In this document: piece after piece, positions 7,162 to 14,662 of the stretch
How the letters are laid out: the number at the start of each line of letters is the position of its first letter
Position numbering within the stretch: position 1 is the stretch's first letter
DNA from: CAYTEH01 sp964436765
GTDB lineage: Bacteria > Patescibacteriota > Gracilibacteria > Peribacterales > Peribacteraceae
DNA length: 26,025 bases
Direction of reading: 5' to 3'
Assembly (NCBI GenBank): GCA_964436765.1
Contig: CAYTEH010000019.1
Span: 1 to 26,025 of the forward strand
The notes under the pieces: model-generated
Seen by the model: the letters and a program-made list of their open reading frames with translations, nothing else
What the model was told of the DNA's origin: nothing
The model's database searches: none
Made by a program: the position numbers and the translations under genes

Positions 7162-9237
7162 ATGCCCCGCTCCCTCGTCCTCGGCAACGGCCAGATGCTC
7201 GCTACCTTCGATGAATCGCTCCAGATGCGCGACTTCTACTACCCCTACGTGGGTATGGAGGACCAGACGACGTACGGCCACGTGCACCGTGTCGGCTTCT
7301 TCGTGGAAGGCATCGGCTTTTCCTGGGTGTCGGACGGCAGCTGGCAGATTGCGCCCGCGTACGAAAAAGACACCCTCACGGGCAACTCCACCCTCAAAAA
7401 CGACCGCTTGGGGCTCAGTATGACACTGCGTGATTACATCCATCCGGTGCATAACATCCTCGTACGGCATTTCTTCATACGCGCGACGGACGGGAAAGCG
7501 AAGAAAGTCCGCTGCTTCTTCAACCACGACTTCCACATCTATGGCGATAAACAAAAAGACACGGCCTTCTACGAGCCCTACACCAACAGCATGATCCACT
7601 ACCGCGAGAAGCGGTACTTCCTCGTGGGCGGCGAGAGCTCCGATGCCACCGAGTGCGTCACGGGCGTCCGCGGGGGCAAGTACGCCTCGGTCCTCCGCAG
7701 CATGGAGAACCTCAAAACCTGCGGGATTTCGTCCTACACGACGGGCAAAGCGAGTTATCGCGGCCTCGAGGGAACCTGGCGCGATGCCGAAGACGGCGAG
7801 CTGAGCCGCCACCCCATCGAACAGGGCTCCGTGGACTCCACGGTGGCCATCCACTGTAACGTCGAACCCGGCAAAGAGACTGAAGTCGCCTTGTGGCTGT
7901 GCGTGGGCAAAGACCTGGATGAAGTCCTGAAACTCCAGCAGGTCGTGATTGAGGAAACACCGGAACGCCTGCACCGGAACTGCAAAAACTACTGGAAAAG
8001 CTGGTGCCGCAAAATCCCCCGCCGCTTCGGCACCCTGAGCCCTGAGGTCGTGGACCTGTTCCACCGGAGCCTGCTCACCATCCGCACGCACGTCGACTCC
8101 CACGGAGGCATCGTCGCGGCCGCAGATGCCGACATCATGGCCTTCAACCGCGATACCTACACCTACGTCTGGCCGCGCGACGGCGCGTTCGTCTCGCTCG
8201 CGCTGGATCGCGCCGGGTACGGCGAGGTCACGCGCACATTCTTCAAATTCTGCCAACGCATCCAGATGCCCGACGGCTACATGCTCCACAAATACAACCC
8301 CGACGGGTCGCCGGGTTCCTCGTGGCACGCGTGGATCAAGGACGGCGAGGCGCAATTGCCGATTCAGGAAGATGAGACCGCCCTCGTGATTTACGCCATG
8401 TGGCGCCACTTCCTGTGGACCCAGGATTTCGAATTCCTGCAGGAGCTGTTCGAGACCTTCATCAAGAAAGCCGCGCAGTTCATGGTGGATTTCCGCGAAG
8501 ACGGCACAGGCCTCCCGCTCCCGAGTTACGACCCGTGGGAGGAGCAACGCGGCGTCTTCACCTACACGACGGCCACCACCATCGCCGGCCTCCACGCCGC
8601 CGCCGAAATCGCGCACGTACTGGGCCATCATGTGCATTCCGAGAAGTACCATGCCGCAGCCGACGAGATGAAGCAGGCGCTCCTGTTCCATCTGTACGAC
8701 GAGAAAGAAGGCCGGTTCATCAAGAAGATCAGGCGCAAAGACGGGCAGACCGTCGAACGCGATACCACCGCCGACGCGAGCATCTCGGCCGTGTGGCTGC
8801 TCGGGATCCTGCCGCCCGATGACCCGCGCATCGTCTCGACCATGACGAAGCAGCGCGAACTGCTCGCCGTGCGCACAAGCGTGGGCGGCCTCGCGCGATA
8901 CCCCATCGACTACTACCACGCCGCGGTGACGCCGAGTACAGACGTCCCGGGCAACCCCTGGATCATCACCACCCTGTGGGATGCCCAGTGGCGCATTGCG
9001 ATGGCGAAGACCCCGCAGGACCTGGAAGAGGCCAAGAAAACGCTCGAATGGGCGCAGAAACTGGCTTCACCGGCCGGCCTGCTCCCCGAACAGATGCACC
9101 CCCTCACTGGCGCGCCGCTCTCCGTTGCGCCGCTCACCTGGAGCCATGCGACGTACGTGGAGACGGTGCTGAAGTACCTGGAAAAGGAACGTGGTATTCT
9201 GGGCCGCCAGACATATGACATCATTACCGGACAATAA
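7162..9237 (+). CDS. GH15 glucoamylase-like glucan 1,4-alpha-glucosidase
   Basis: A 691-residue GH15 enzyme releasing glucose from alpha-glucan ends. The N-terminal beta-sandwich domain spans about residues 1-270 (LGNGQMLATFDESLQMRDFYYPYVG...). The (alpha/alpha)6 catalytic barrel spans about 290-680 and has YVWPRDGAF, the general acid Glu405 in QEDETALVIY, and the general base Glu643 in AGLLPEQMHP, followed by PLTWSHATYVE. Length and two-domain build match bacterial and archaeal glucoamylases of the MJ1610 type. It starts 4 nt after the GH57 stop and is surely cotranscribed with GH57 and the glycosyltransferase, giving a synthesis-plus-degradation glycogen operon. No signal peptide is seen, so it acts inside the cell. 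Some GH15 members hydrolyse trehalose; the neighbourhood favours glycogen or maltooligosaccharides. Confidence 0.92.
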   Translation: MPRSLVLGNGQMLATFDESLQMRDFYYPYVGMEDQTTYGHVHRVGFFVEGIGFSWVSDGSWQIAPAYEKDTLTGNSTLKNDRLGLSMTLRDYIHPVHNILVRHFFIRATDGKAKKVRCFFNHDFHIYGDKQKDTAFYEPYTNSMIHYREKRYFLVGGESSDATECVTGVRGGKYASVLRSMENLKTCGISSYTTGKASYRGLEGTWRDAEDGELSRHPIEQGSVDSTVAIHCNVEPGKETEVALWLCVGKDLDEVLKLQQVVIEETPERLHRNCKNYWKSWCRKIPRRFGTLSPEVVDLFHRSLLTIRTHVDSHGGIVAAADADIMAFNRDTYTYVWPRDGAFVSLALDRAGYGEVTRTFFKFCQRIQMPDGYMLHKYNPDGSPGSSWHAWIKDGEAQLPIQEDETALVIYAMWRHFLWTQDFEFLQELFETFIKKAAQFMVDFREDGTGLPLPSYDPWEEQRGVFTYTTATTIAGLHAAAEIAHVLGHHVHSEKYHAAADEMKQALLFHLYDEKEGRFIKKIRRKDGQTVERDTTADASISAVWLLGILPPDDPRIVSTMTKQRELLAVRTSVGGLARYPIDYYHAAVTPSTDVPGNPWIITTLWDAQWRIAMAKTPQDLEEAKKTLEWAQKLASPAGLLPEQMHPLTGAPLSVAPLTWSHATYVETVLKYLEKERGILGRQTYDIITGQ

Positions 9238-9246
9238 GCCCGCCCT

Positions 9247-9597
9247 ATGGATCACTTGAATAATTTTTACATGAAATGCCCCGGTGGTGCGTCACATGGC
9301 GAAATACAAAATCCACTCCTTGTGGCGGACATTGAACGGGCAATCGCCGCGTGCGGCCTGCGCGTGGAAGAGATCGAGCGCCGGAACAGCGAGATATTGC
9401 AGCTGGTGCGACTAGTGAATGATGAAGTGCGAGCCCTCTTTGCAAGACACCGGCAAGGCGGCAAAGTGACCGACAAAGACATGCCTGCGAGCAGTAAACG
9501 TCTCGACAGCATCATTGATGAGATGGATACGATGTTGCTGCCCGTTTTTGAGCGTCTCGTCGAATGGGGCTATGATCCTGAGGAACTCAGCCGTTAG
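9247..9597 (+). CDS. small hypothetical protein
   Basis: A 116-residue protein starting 9 nt after the GH15 stop on the same strand, so probably the last gene of the glycogen operon. I do not recognise it. Residues about 25-65 (IERAIAACGLRVEEIERRNSEILQLVRLVNDEVRALF) and 80-110 look like amphipathic helices, possibly a short coiled coil. There is no signal peptide or metal-binding motif. Codon use and GC content match its neighbours, supporting a real gene. Function is unknown. Confidence 0.7.
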   Translation: MDHLNNFYMKCPGGASHGEIQNPLLVADIERAIAACGLRVEEIERRNSEILQLVRLVNDEVRALFARHRQGGKVTDKDMPASSKRLDSIIDEMDTMLLPVFERLVEWGYDPEELSR

Positions 9598-9628
9598 ACG
9601 TATTTTGATGAAAGTGAAAAACGATCTG

Positions 9629-9634
9629 TATACT
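9629..9634 (+). promoter_or_regulatory. -10 box, leaderless exported-protein gene
   Basis: TATACT lies 7 nt before the ATG at 9642, so the transcript probably starts at the start codon. Confidence 0.6.
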
Positions 9635-9641
9635 GTCGTCC

Positions 9642-10478
9642 ATGCGCCGCTCCGCCCTCCTTCTGATTCTTCCCTCGCTCCTCTTCGCGATGCCCGCGCT
9701 GGCCGCATCCGGGGACACGATGACGGGAACGGGATCGACGGTGCAGACGGAGAGCAACGTCCTCAAGAAAGATCGCTCGAACCGCGCCGAGCAGCTGAAG
9801 AAAGACCTCATCGGCTGGGCGAAAGACGACGCACAGTACCGTGAAAGACTCGCGACGTTCTATACAAAGCGCGCTGCCTTCCGCAAACAGTGCCGGGAGG
9901 ACATGCGACGGGCGAACCGCGACACGCTCATCACCACCCTCCTCCGCTGCTACAAGAGCGACCTGACGCTCGAGCGGGATTTTCTCAAGGAAAAGCGTGT
10001 GTGGCTCGAAAAGCTCCCCGGCGTGACTCCCAAAGTGCGTACCGGAACGCTCTCCCGGTTCGACCTGCTCACCGACGCCATCGGCACCATCGTCTTCGCC
10101 ATCGATAACGGCGTCTACGGCGCGCAGAGCGAAGTGCTGGAAGCCAAAACGAGCCTGAATGCCAAATACCGCCTGCCGTTCGCACAGGGTATGCACGCGG
10201 CCGATGCCGACCGGATGCTCTCGCACGTCGCCACGCTCATCATCGGCACCGATGCCGCGCGCGCCGACGAAAAAGCCGTCACAGGCTCCGAGCGCCCCGA
10301 ATGGCTCGCGGGCCGTGCGTGCCTGACGACCGAGGAAGAGAAGCTGCAGGAACTGGTCGCGCTGCCGCCCGCGGACAGCCGCGCGGCTCTCACTGCCTCG
10401 ATTGACGCTGTCCAAAAGTGCATGAACGGCCTGAAGAGCATTCAGAACGTGACAGGATCGGGAGCGGTAAAACAATAA
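9642..10478 (+). CDS. exported protein of unknown function
   Basis: A 278-residue protein with a clear Sec signal peptide: MRRS, a hydrophobic core LLLILPSLLFAM and an AxA site PALA, with predicted cleavage after residue 21. The mature part starts with a Thr/Ser/Gly-rich linker (about 22-40), then a highly charged helical region (RAEQLKKDLIGWAKDDAQYRERL...). Five Cys residues occur in the mature protein, which could form disulfides after export. I do not recognise the family. It has its own leaderless-type promoter and is followed by a dispersed hairpin element. Possibly a lineage-specific envelope or periplasm-side protein. Confidence 0.8.
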   Translation: MRRSALLLILPSLLFAMPALAASGDTMTGTGSTVQTESNVLKKDRSNRAEQLKKDLIGWAKDDAQYRERLATFYTKRAAFRKQCREDMRRANRDTLITTLLRCYKSDLTLERDFLKEKRVWLEKLPGVTPKVRTGTLSRFDLLTDAIGTIVFAIDNGVYGAQSEVLEAKTSLNAKYRLPFAQGMHAADADRMLSHVATLIIGTDAARADEKAVTGSERPEWLAGRACLTTEEEKLQELVALPPADSRAALTASIDAVQKCMNGLKSIQNVTGSGAVKQ

Positions 10479-10485
10479 GCTAAGC

Positions 10486-10552
10486 ATGTCACCCTGAGCG
10501 GAGTCGAAGGGTGGCATGAGCAGTCATGGTTCGACTCCGCTCACCATGACAT
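10486..10552. repeat. dispersed inverted-repeat element, copy 2
   Basis: A 67-bp element bounded by ATGTCA and TGACAT, with perfect 13-bp arms GAGCGGAGTCGAA (10496-10508) and TTCGACTCCGCTC (10530-10542). It matches the element at 2033-2120 with a shorter loop. It probably forms a hairpin between the exported protein and the metallopeptidase. Confidence 0.88.
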
Positions 10553-10556
10553 CTCC

Positions 10557-11255
10557 ATGTCCGACCCATCGATCCCCCATCGCATCGAGCGCACCCGCAA
10601 CCGCCACTCGCGGGCACTGCTCGATGGCTCAACGGTGGTCATCCGACTCGCGCGGGGGCTCACATCGCATGAAGAGCAGGAGCATATCGACTATCTGCTG
10701 AAACGGATGCAGAAGGTCGCCCTGAAGGAATTGGAGCGCACGCCCATCGACCCGTTCAAACCCCTGTTCGAGGGTCAATCCTCTGTGATCGTGACACTCG
10801 GCAACGGCAAACAGTGGCGCTTTGACCTGGTCCCGGGCTCCAGGACGACATCCAAGCGGATTCCGGAAGGCTGGACGGTGACGGTGGCGCCGGGGATCCG
10901 GCGCACGTCGCTCCACCGGTCCCTGTGGAACCTGCTCGCGCACCTGGAATATGAGCGGATGGAAGGGCTGCTGACCGAGATCGACATGCGGACGCTCGAT
11001 GTGGGATTCAAAAGCTTCCGCCTGCGGTATACCACCTCCCAATGGGGCAGCTGCAGCGCGCGCGGCGATATTCTCATCGGCACGCAGCTCCTGCTCGTGC
11101 CGGAACCTCTCCTGGAATACGTGATGGTCCACGAGCTCGCGCACCGGCTCCACCGGAATCATTCCAGGCGCTACTGGGCGGCCGTGGAACGGGTGTTGCC
11201 CGCATACAAAGAACTCCGCAACGATCTCAAAAAATACCGGGTTTGTCCTTTATAG
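10557..11255 (+). CDS. YgjP/DUF45-like (M48-type) zinc metallopeptidase
   Basis: A 232-residue protein ending in a zincin motif: HELAH at residues 192-196 within VMVHELAHRLHRNHSRRYW. The downstream His and the HSxxxW context are typical of the YgjP/DUF45 (WLM-related) family. The segment FRLRYTTSQWGSCSARGDILIGTQLLLVPEPLLEYV is the family's conserved core (W-G-S-C-S). No signal peptide or membrane segment is seen, so it is probably cytoplasmic. The biological substrate is not established for the family. The ATG at 10557 follows the repeat by 4 nt; no -10 box is seen at the leaderless distance, so it may be read from upstream. Confidence 0.87.
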   Translation: MSDPSIPHRIERTRNRHSRALLDGSTVVIRLARGLTSHEEQEHIDYLLKRMQKVALKELERTPIDPFKPLFEGQSSVIVTLGNGKQWRFDLVPGSRTTSKRIPEGWTVTVAPGIRRTSLHRSLWNLLAHLEYERMEGLLTEIDMRTLDVGFKSFRLRYTTSQWGSCSARGDILIGTQLLLVPEPLLEYVMVHELAHRLHRNHSRRYWAAVERVLPAYKELRNDLKKYRVCPL

Positions 11256-11271
11256 AAATCCACCGCTTTGC

Positions 11272-11277
11272 TACGGT
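11272..11277 (+). promoter_or_regulatory. -10 box for small acidic ORF
   Basis: TGC-TACGGT (extended -10) lies 8 nt before the ATG at 11286, the same spacing as other leaderless genes in this window. Confidence 0.45.
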
Positions 11278-11285
11278 GATTCCCT

Positions 11286-11438
11286 ATGACGCTTCCACGC
11301 AACAACAACGGCGGTGACGATGACGATCAGAAAAGCACGAACCCCCCGCTGGAACCCGGCGAGCTGCAGGTGCCTCCGGGCGTGGGACCCATCCTCGGCT
11401 CGGAGCACGAGGCCGAGGAGAACAGCAAAATGCTGTGA
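11286..11438 (+). CDS. 50-aa acidic small protein
   Basis: ATG 11286 to TGA 11436-11438 encodes 50 residues beginning MTLPRNNNGGDDDDQ and ending HEAEENSKML. It is acidic, Pro- and Gly-rich and likely disordered. Support comes from a -10 box at the expected leaderless distance, GC-rich codon use like the neighbours, and a hairpin that starts right after the stop. No homologue is recognised. It might be a lineage-specific small protein or a chance ORF. Confidence 0.5.
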   Translation: MTLPRNNNGGDDDDQKSTNPPLEPGELQVPPGVGPILGSEHEAEENSKML

Positions 11439-11498
11439 TGTCATGGTTCGAGGCCCCAACACCTTTTGCGAAAGGTGCGGGGGCTCCTCACCATGACA
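11439..11498. terminator. hairpin between convergent genes, related to dispersed repeat
   Basis: Outer arms TGTCATGG (11439-11446) and CCATGACA (11491-11498). A middle stem GAGGCCCC/GGGGGCTC (one mismatch) and inner stem CACCTTT/AAAGGTG (11460-11466, 11471-11477) form one long hairpin. It shares the CATGG...CCATGACA ends of the dispersed element. It overlaps the end of maf and probably terminates both strands. Confidence 0.7.
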
Positions 11499-12069
11499 AC
11501 ATTGGCGCATTCGCCTTCCGCATCAGCTCCCCAAGCAGATACACCGGCAACCCGACGATGCTCGTCCAGTCGCCGTCGATTCGCTCGATCATGAGCTGCC
11601 CAAGTCCATCGATCTGGAACGCCCCCGACCGTCCTTCCCACAGACGCGTTTCGACCCACCAGTCGATGTCTTTTTTCTGCATGGTGCGGAAGTGAACCGA
11701 TGAGCTCGAAAGCCCGCTCCACTCCTTCCCTTCCGGTGACCGCAAACTCAGCCCCGAATGGACGACCGACACTCCCCCGCTCTGCCGCGTGATCATCGAG
11801 CGCGCCTCATCATCATCCATCGGTTTTTCAAGCAGCAGGCCATCGGGCGCCACCACCAGCGTATCGCAGCCGATCACCCAGGCATGCGGGTGCGTGCGGG
11901 CGATGTCCTCCGCCTTGAGTTGCGCCAGCTTCACCGCACGTTTCCCAGGATCTTTCAGGCCGATCGATTGCTCGTCGACCGTGCTCGGAATCACATCGAA
12001 GCTGACTCCCAAGCCCTCAAGCAGCGTCTTCCGCTGCGGGCTCGCCGACGCCAGAATCAGCTGCGCCAT
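11488..12069 (-). CDS. maf: Maf-like nucleotide pyrophosphatase
   Basis: A 193-residue Maf/HAM1-fold protein. Maf proteins hydrolyse non-canonical or modified nucleoside triphosphates (dTTP/UTP, m7GTP classes) and are linked to house-cleaning and septum control. The N-terminus LILASASPQRKTLLEGLGVSFDVIPSTVDE is the family signature (SASPRR-like, with Gln for the first Arg), and VIGCDTLV carries the catalytic Asp. It also has the later GLSLRSPEGKEW and a terminal GLPVYLLGELM. The frame is open 19 codons further upstream, but ATG 12069 gives the standard start. It begins 1 nt after the TrpRS stop, so the two are translationally coupled. The 3' end runs into the convergent hairpin at 11439-11498. 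Confidence 0.9.
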   Translation of the reverse strand: MAQLILASASPQRKTLLEGLGVSFDVIPSTVDEQSIGLKDPGKRAVKLAQLKAEDIARTHPHAWVIGCDTLVVAPDGLLLEKPMDDDEARSMITRQSGGVSVVHSGLSLRSPEGKEWSGLSSSSVHFRTMQKKDIDWWVETRLWEGRSGAFQIDGLGQLMIERIDGDWTSIVGLPVYLLGELMRKANAPMLSW

Positions 12070-12070
12070 A

Positions 12071-13033
12071 TCACCGGAGGCCCGTGGCCGTGCGCACTCT
12101 CTCCATCGTTTTTTGAGCAACCGCACCGGCTTTCTTCGCGCCCTCGGCCATCACATCGGTCAGGTATCCGGGCTTCTTCGCGATCTCTTCGCGCCTCGTC
12201 CGCATCTCCGCGAAATGATCCATGTAGCGCTCCAGGAACTTCTTCTTGGCCTCGCCGTACGGGAGCCCGTTCCTGTACTCGTCCGCCAATGCCTTCTGCT
12301 CGGCTTTCGTGAGGAAGAGCTTATGGAGCTGGAAGATCACGCAGGTATCGGGGTCCTTGGGGTCGTTCATGCCTTTGGAATCGGTCTTGATGCCCATGAT
12401 CGCCTTCTTCGTGTCTTTCTCGGGCCCGAAGAGCGGGATCGTGTTGTTGTAGCTCTTGCTCATCTTCTGCCCGTCCACGCCCGGCACCACGGCGACTTCT
12501 TCCAGAATCTTCGGCTCGGGGACCGTGAGCGTCTCGCCGTAGGCGTTGTTGAACTTGATGGCGATGTCGCGCGTCATCTCCACGTGCTGCTTCTGGTCCT
12601 TGCCCACGGGGACCAAGTTCGCATCGTAGAGCAGGATGTCGGCGGCCATGAGCACCGGATACGTGAAGAGCCCCACGGATGCCGCAATCCCCTTCTCGAC
12701 CTTATCTTTATAGCTTACCGCCCGCTCCAGCAGGCCCATGGGCGTCACGGTATTGAGGATCCACATCAGTTCCGTGTGCTCGGGAATGTCGGATTGGTAG
12801 TACAGGACTGCCTTCCCGGGATCGAACCCGCAGGCGAGGTAATCGAGAATCACGTCCTGCCGGAGCTCCCTGAGGACCGTCGGGTCCTGGATAGTGGTAA
12901 GAGCGTGCAGATCGGCGATGAAGAAAAAACTCTTCTCCGACGTCTCCACCAGTTCCAGGTTCGGCTTCATCGAGCCGAAGTAGTTCCCGAGGTGCAGTTT
13001 GCCGGATGGCTGGATGCCTGAGAGAACGCGCAT
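12071..13033 (-). CDS. trpS: tryptophanyl-tRNA synthetase
   Basis: A 320-residue class I aminoacyl-tRNA synthetase charging tRNA-Trp. It starts MRVLSGIQPSGKLHLGNYFG, the TrpRS form of the HIGH motif (LHLGN). It has FFFIADLHALT, LLYQSDIPEHTEL-like spacing, and the KMSKS loop GQKMSKSYNNTI. The open frame extends 13 codons upstream to 13072, but the shorter start fits the family and sits 8 nt after a TACCCT -10 box. Length is typical (about 330). It is followed with 1 nt spacing by maf. Confidence 0.95.
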   Translation of the reverse strand: MRVLSGIQPSGKLHLGNYFGSMKPNLELVETSEKSFFFIADLHALTTIQDPTVLRELRQDVILDYLACGFDPGKAVLYYQSDIPEHTELMWILNTVTPMGLLERAVSYKDKVEKGIAASVGLFTYPVLMAADILLYDANLVPVGKDQKQHVEMTRDIAIKFNNAYGETLTVPEPKILEEVAVVPGVDGQKMSKSYNNTIPLFGPEKDTKKAIMGIKTDSKGMNDPKDPDTCVIFQLHKLFLTKAEQKALADEYRNGLPYGEAKKKFLERYMDHFAEMRTRREEIAKKPGYLTDVMAEGAKKAGAVAQKTMERVRTATGLR

Positions 13034-13041
13034 GCGGCTCA

Positions 13042-13047
13042 AGGGTA
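13042..13047 (-). promoter_or_regulatory. -10 box for trpS
   Basis: On the minus strand TGC-TACCCT lies 8 nt before the ATG at 13033, an extended -10 at the leaderless distance. Confidence 0.5.
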
Positions 13048-13097
13048 GCAGCACGGAGGGGTTGCGCGCCACGCCCCTCGTCCACCCTCCCTCGTAC

Positions 13098-13285
13098 GCT
13101 CGTTGCTCCGCAACGAGCTACTCGGGATGACAGGGCTGACGAGATACAAAAGGCCTCGATACGAAACCCCTCCAGGGGTTTCTTGCCCGGCTCTGCCGGG
13201 CGGTCGTCCGCCCAGGCGGACGACCGTATCGAGGCCTCTCGAATAGAAAGGCCCTGTCATCCCGAGTAGCCTGCCGGAGGCAGGC
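13098..13285. repeat. nested multi-hairpin element
   Basis: Six perfect stems in 188 bp. The left flanking hairpin has arms 13098-13106/13110-13118. The outer 20-bp stem GCTACTCGGGATGACAGGGC (13117-13136) pairs with 13251-13270. An inner 13-bp stem AGGCCTCGATACG (13151-13163) pairs with 13225-13237. Inside it are three hairpins: 13164-13171/13174-13181, 13185-13191/13195-13201 and 13202-13212/13215-13225. The right flanking hairpin is 13269-13275/13279-13285. It lies between the divergently ordered starts and ends of trpS and the RluA gene. It could be a mobile or cruciform element or a structured RNA. Confidence 0.9.
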
Positions 13286-13308
13286 GTATCGAGGGATCGT
13301 ACGAAGGA

Positions 13309-13971
13309 TCACTTGCCTGGCTCCCTCAACTTTTTGAGCACAAACTCAAACGCATTCGGCAACTCACACTCCACCATCACCGTCTGACCCGTGATGGGAT
13401 TGGGAAACTCGATTTTGGAGGCATGCAGGAAGAACCGGTGGTAGCCGAACTTCTGGCTGAACATGTTATTGAACTTCTTGTCGCCGTAGATTTTATCCAG
13501 CACCAGCGGGTGCTTGATCATCGCGAAGTGCCTGCGGATCTGGTGATGCTTGCCCGATTCGATCTGCGCTTCCACCAGCGTCACTCCGCCGAACCGCTCA
13601 AGAACCTTGTACTTCGTGTGCGCTGGCACGTCCTCCCCCGTCACGCGGGTCGGGAGCGGGAAACTGATATCGCCCTTTTCGCGCACCGGCACGCCCATGA
13701 CGATGGCCTGGTACCACTTCTTCCACCCCTTGAACTTCTGATCCATCACCGCCTTCAGCGTCGGCTTCCCGCGGGCAAAGATGACGATGCCGGACGTCTC
13801 GAAGTCGAGGCGGTTCACCGGGTGGATGCCGGGAAACTCGGCCCGCAGGAAATCGAAGAGCGGCAGCTTCTCCATCTTGCCCTTCCCAGCGACAACGAGC
13901 TCCCCCGCCAGCTTCTGCACGGCAAGGAAATGATCGTCCTGGAACAGGATGCGGCGCGGGTCGATGGGCAT
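13309..13971 (-). CDS. RluA-family pseudouridine synthase
   Basis: A 220-residue enzyme converting uridine to pseudouridine in rRNA or tRNA. The catalytic motif is HPVNRLDFETSGIVIFA, with the nucleophilic Asp in RLDxxTSG. It also has KWYQAIVMG, TLVEAQIESGKHHQIRRHFA (family TGRxHQIR region) and a terminal FFLHASKIEFPNP. No S4 domain is present; the protein starts directly with the catalytic domain, as in RluA/RluC-like short forms. The His of HRLD is Asn here. Its own TAGGAT box lies 6 nt before the ATG. Which position it modifies cannot be told from sequence. Confidence 0.92.
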   Translation of the reverse strand: MPIDPRRILFQDDHFLAVQKLAGELVVAGKGKMEKLPLFDFLRAEFPGIHPVNRLDFETSGIVIFARGKPTLKAVMDQKFKGWKKWYQAIVMGVPVREKGDISFPLPTRVTGEDVPAHTKYKVLERFGGVTLVEAQIESGKHHQIRRHFAMIKHPLVLDKIYGDKKFNNMFSQKFGYHRFFLHASKIEFPNPITGQTVMVECELPNAFEFVLKKLREPGK

Positions 13972-13977
13972 AGGACT

Positions 13978-13983
13978 ATCCTA
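13978..13983 (-). promoter_or_regulatory. -10 box for RluA-family gene
   Basis: TAGGAT on the minus strand ends 6 nt before the ATG at 13971, within the 17-nt gap after the upstream gene. Confidence 0.5.
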
Positions 13984-13988
13984 CAGGA

Positions 13989-14321
13989 CTATTTGTCGGC
14001 CAGATCCTCATTCTTGTCCAATGACTCCACGATGTATCCTCCATCAGGCGGAGCCGAGACCTGTGCCCGGGAGGGGCTTTCGACAATCCATTCTCCATTC
14101 TCACCGTCCGAAAGCGCTTCTGCAGAGATGATGTCTTTCAGGCCATGGAAGCCCCTGCGCTTCATCAAATTACGAATCAGATGAAAGGTGTCTTCGGAGA
14201 TTTCACCGGACTGCGCCAATTCATGCAGTGCTTTCTGCCGAAGACTGTTTTCACTGTCCGTAATCAGCCTTTCAGTGCGGTCCAAAGACGATCCGTGGTT
14301 GGGGGTGGTGGAAGAACTCAT
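13989..14321 (-). CDS. hypothetical protein, 110 aa
   Basis: A 110-residue protein with a helical middle (RTERLITDSENSLRQKALHELAQSGEISEDTFHLIRNLMKRRGFHGLKDII) and acidic, probably disordered ends. I do not recognise it. Support for a real gene comes from a consensus TATAAT box 6 nt before its ATG and from the RluA gene following on the same strand. There is no signal peptide or membrane segment. Confidence 0.68.
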   Translation of the reverse strand: MSSSTTPNHGSSLDRTERLITDSENSLRQKALHELAQSGEISEDTFHLIRNLMKRRGFHGLKDIISAEALSDGENGEWIVESPSRAQVSAPPDGGYIVESLDKNEDLADK

Positions 14322-14327
14322 ATAATT

Positions 14328-14333
14328 ATTATA
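14328..14333 (-). promoter_or_regulatory. -10 box for the 110-aa gene
   Basis: A perfect TATAAT on the minus strand (14333-14328) lies 6 nt before the ATG at 14321, in AT-rich sequence. Confidence 0.6.
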
Positions 14334-14399
14334 AAACTTAATATTTAAATGTCAATATCAGCACACCTGTGCATCATGAGGTGTCCATGGAGCTATTGC

Positions 14400-14648
14400 A
14401 AGCATTGTGTCACGTCGCCACGAACACCGTCGCTCCCAGCCACCCGACTTCGTTTACCCTGAACCTGACGAAGGGCGGGGCAGGCGCCGTCGCTATTTTG
14501 CAACGAACGCAGTTGCGCCTAACCAGGCAAGATCAAACACCGCCTTCATCGTGCGCGCGGAGGGGGCAACTATACGTGGGATGAAGCGGCATCGGCTCCT
14601 CCGAAAGCGGATGAGATGAGTGTGGAGGAAAAGTTCGAGGACCTCTGA
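14400..14648 (+). pseudogene. possible degraded gene remnant
   Basis: In the 341-nt stretch without an intact gene (14322-14662), two short overlapping ORFs (14369-14584, 14407-14619) look coding only in part. The frame of the second gives ATNAVAPNQARSNTAFIVRAEG. A shift near 14560 would continue as GNYTWDEAASAPPKADEMS and end EEKFEDL before TGA at 14646-14648. The composition is GC-rich, unlike the AT-rich genes next to it. This reading needs a frameshift, so it is tentative. Confidence 0.3.
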
Positions 14649-14662
14649 TTTGAGCAACAAGA

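Noticed and set aside
7138..8919. 593-aa ORF on the minus strand
   Set aside because: It lies fully antisense to the GH15 gene, whose catalytic motifs are intact. Its sequence is low-complexity His/Val/Arg/Glu, typical of the reverse of GC-rich codons.
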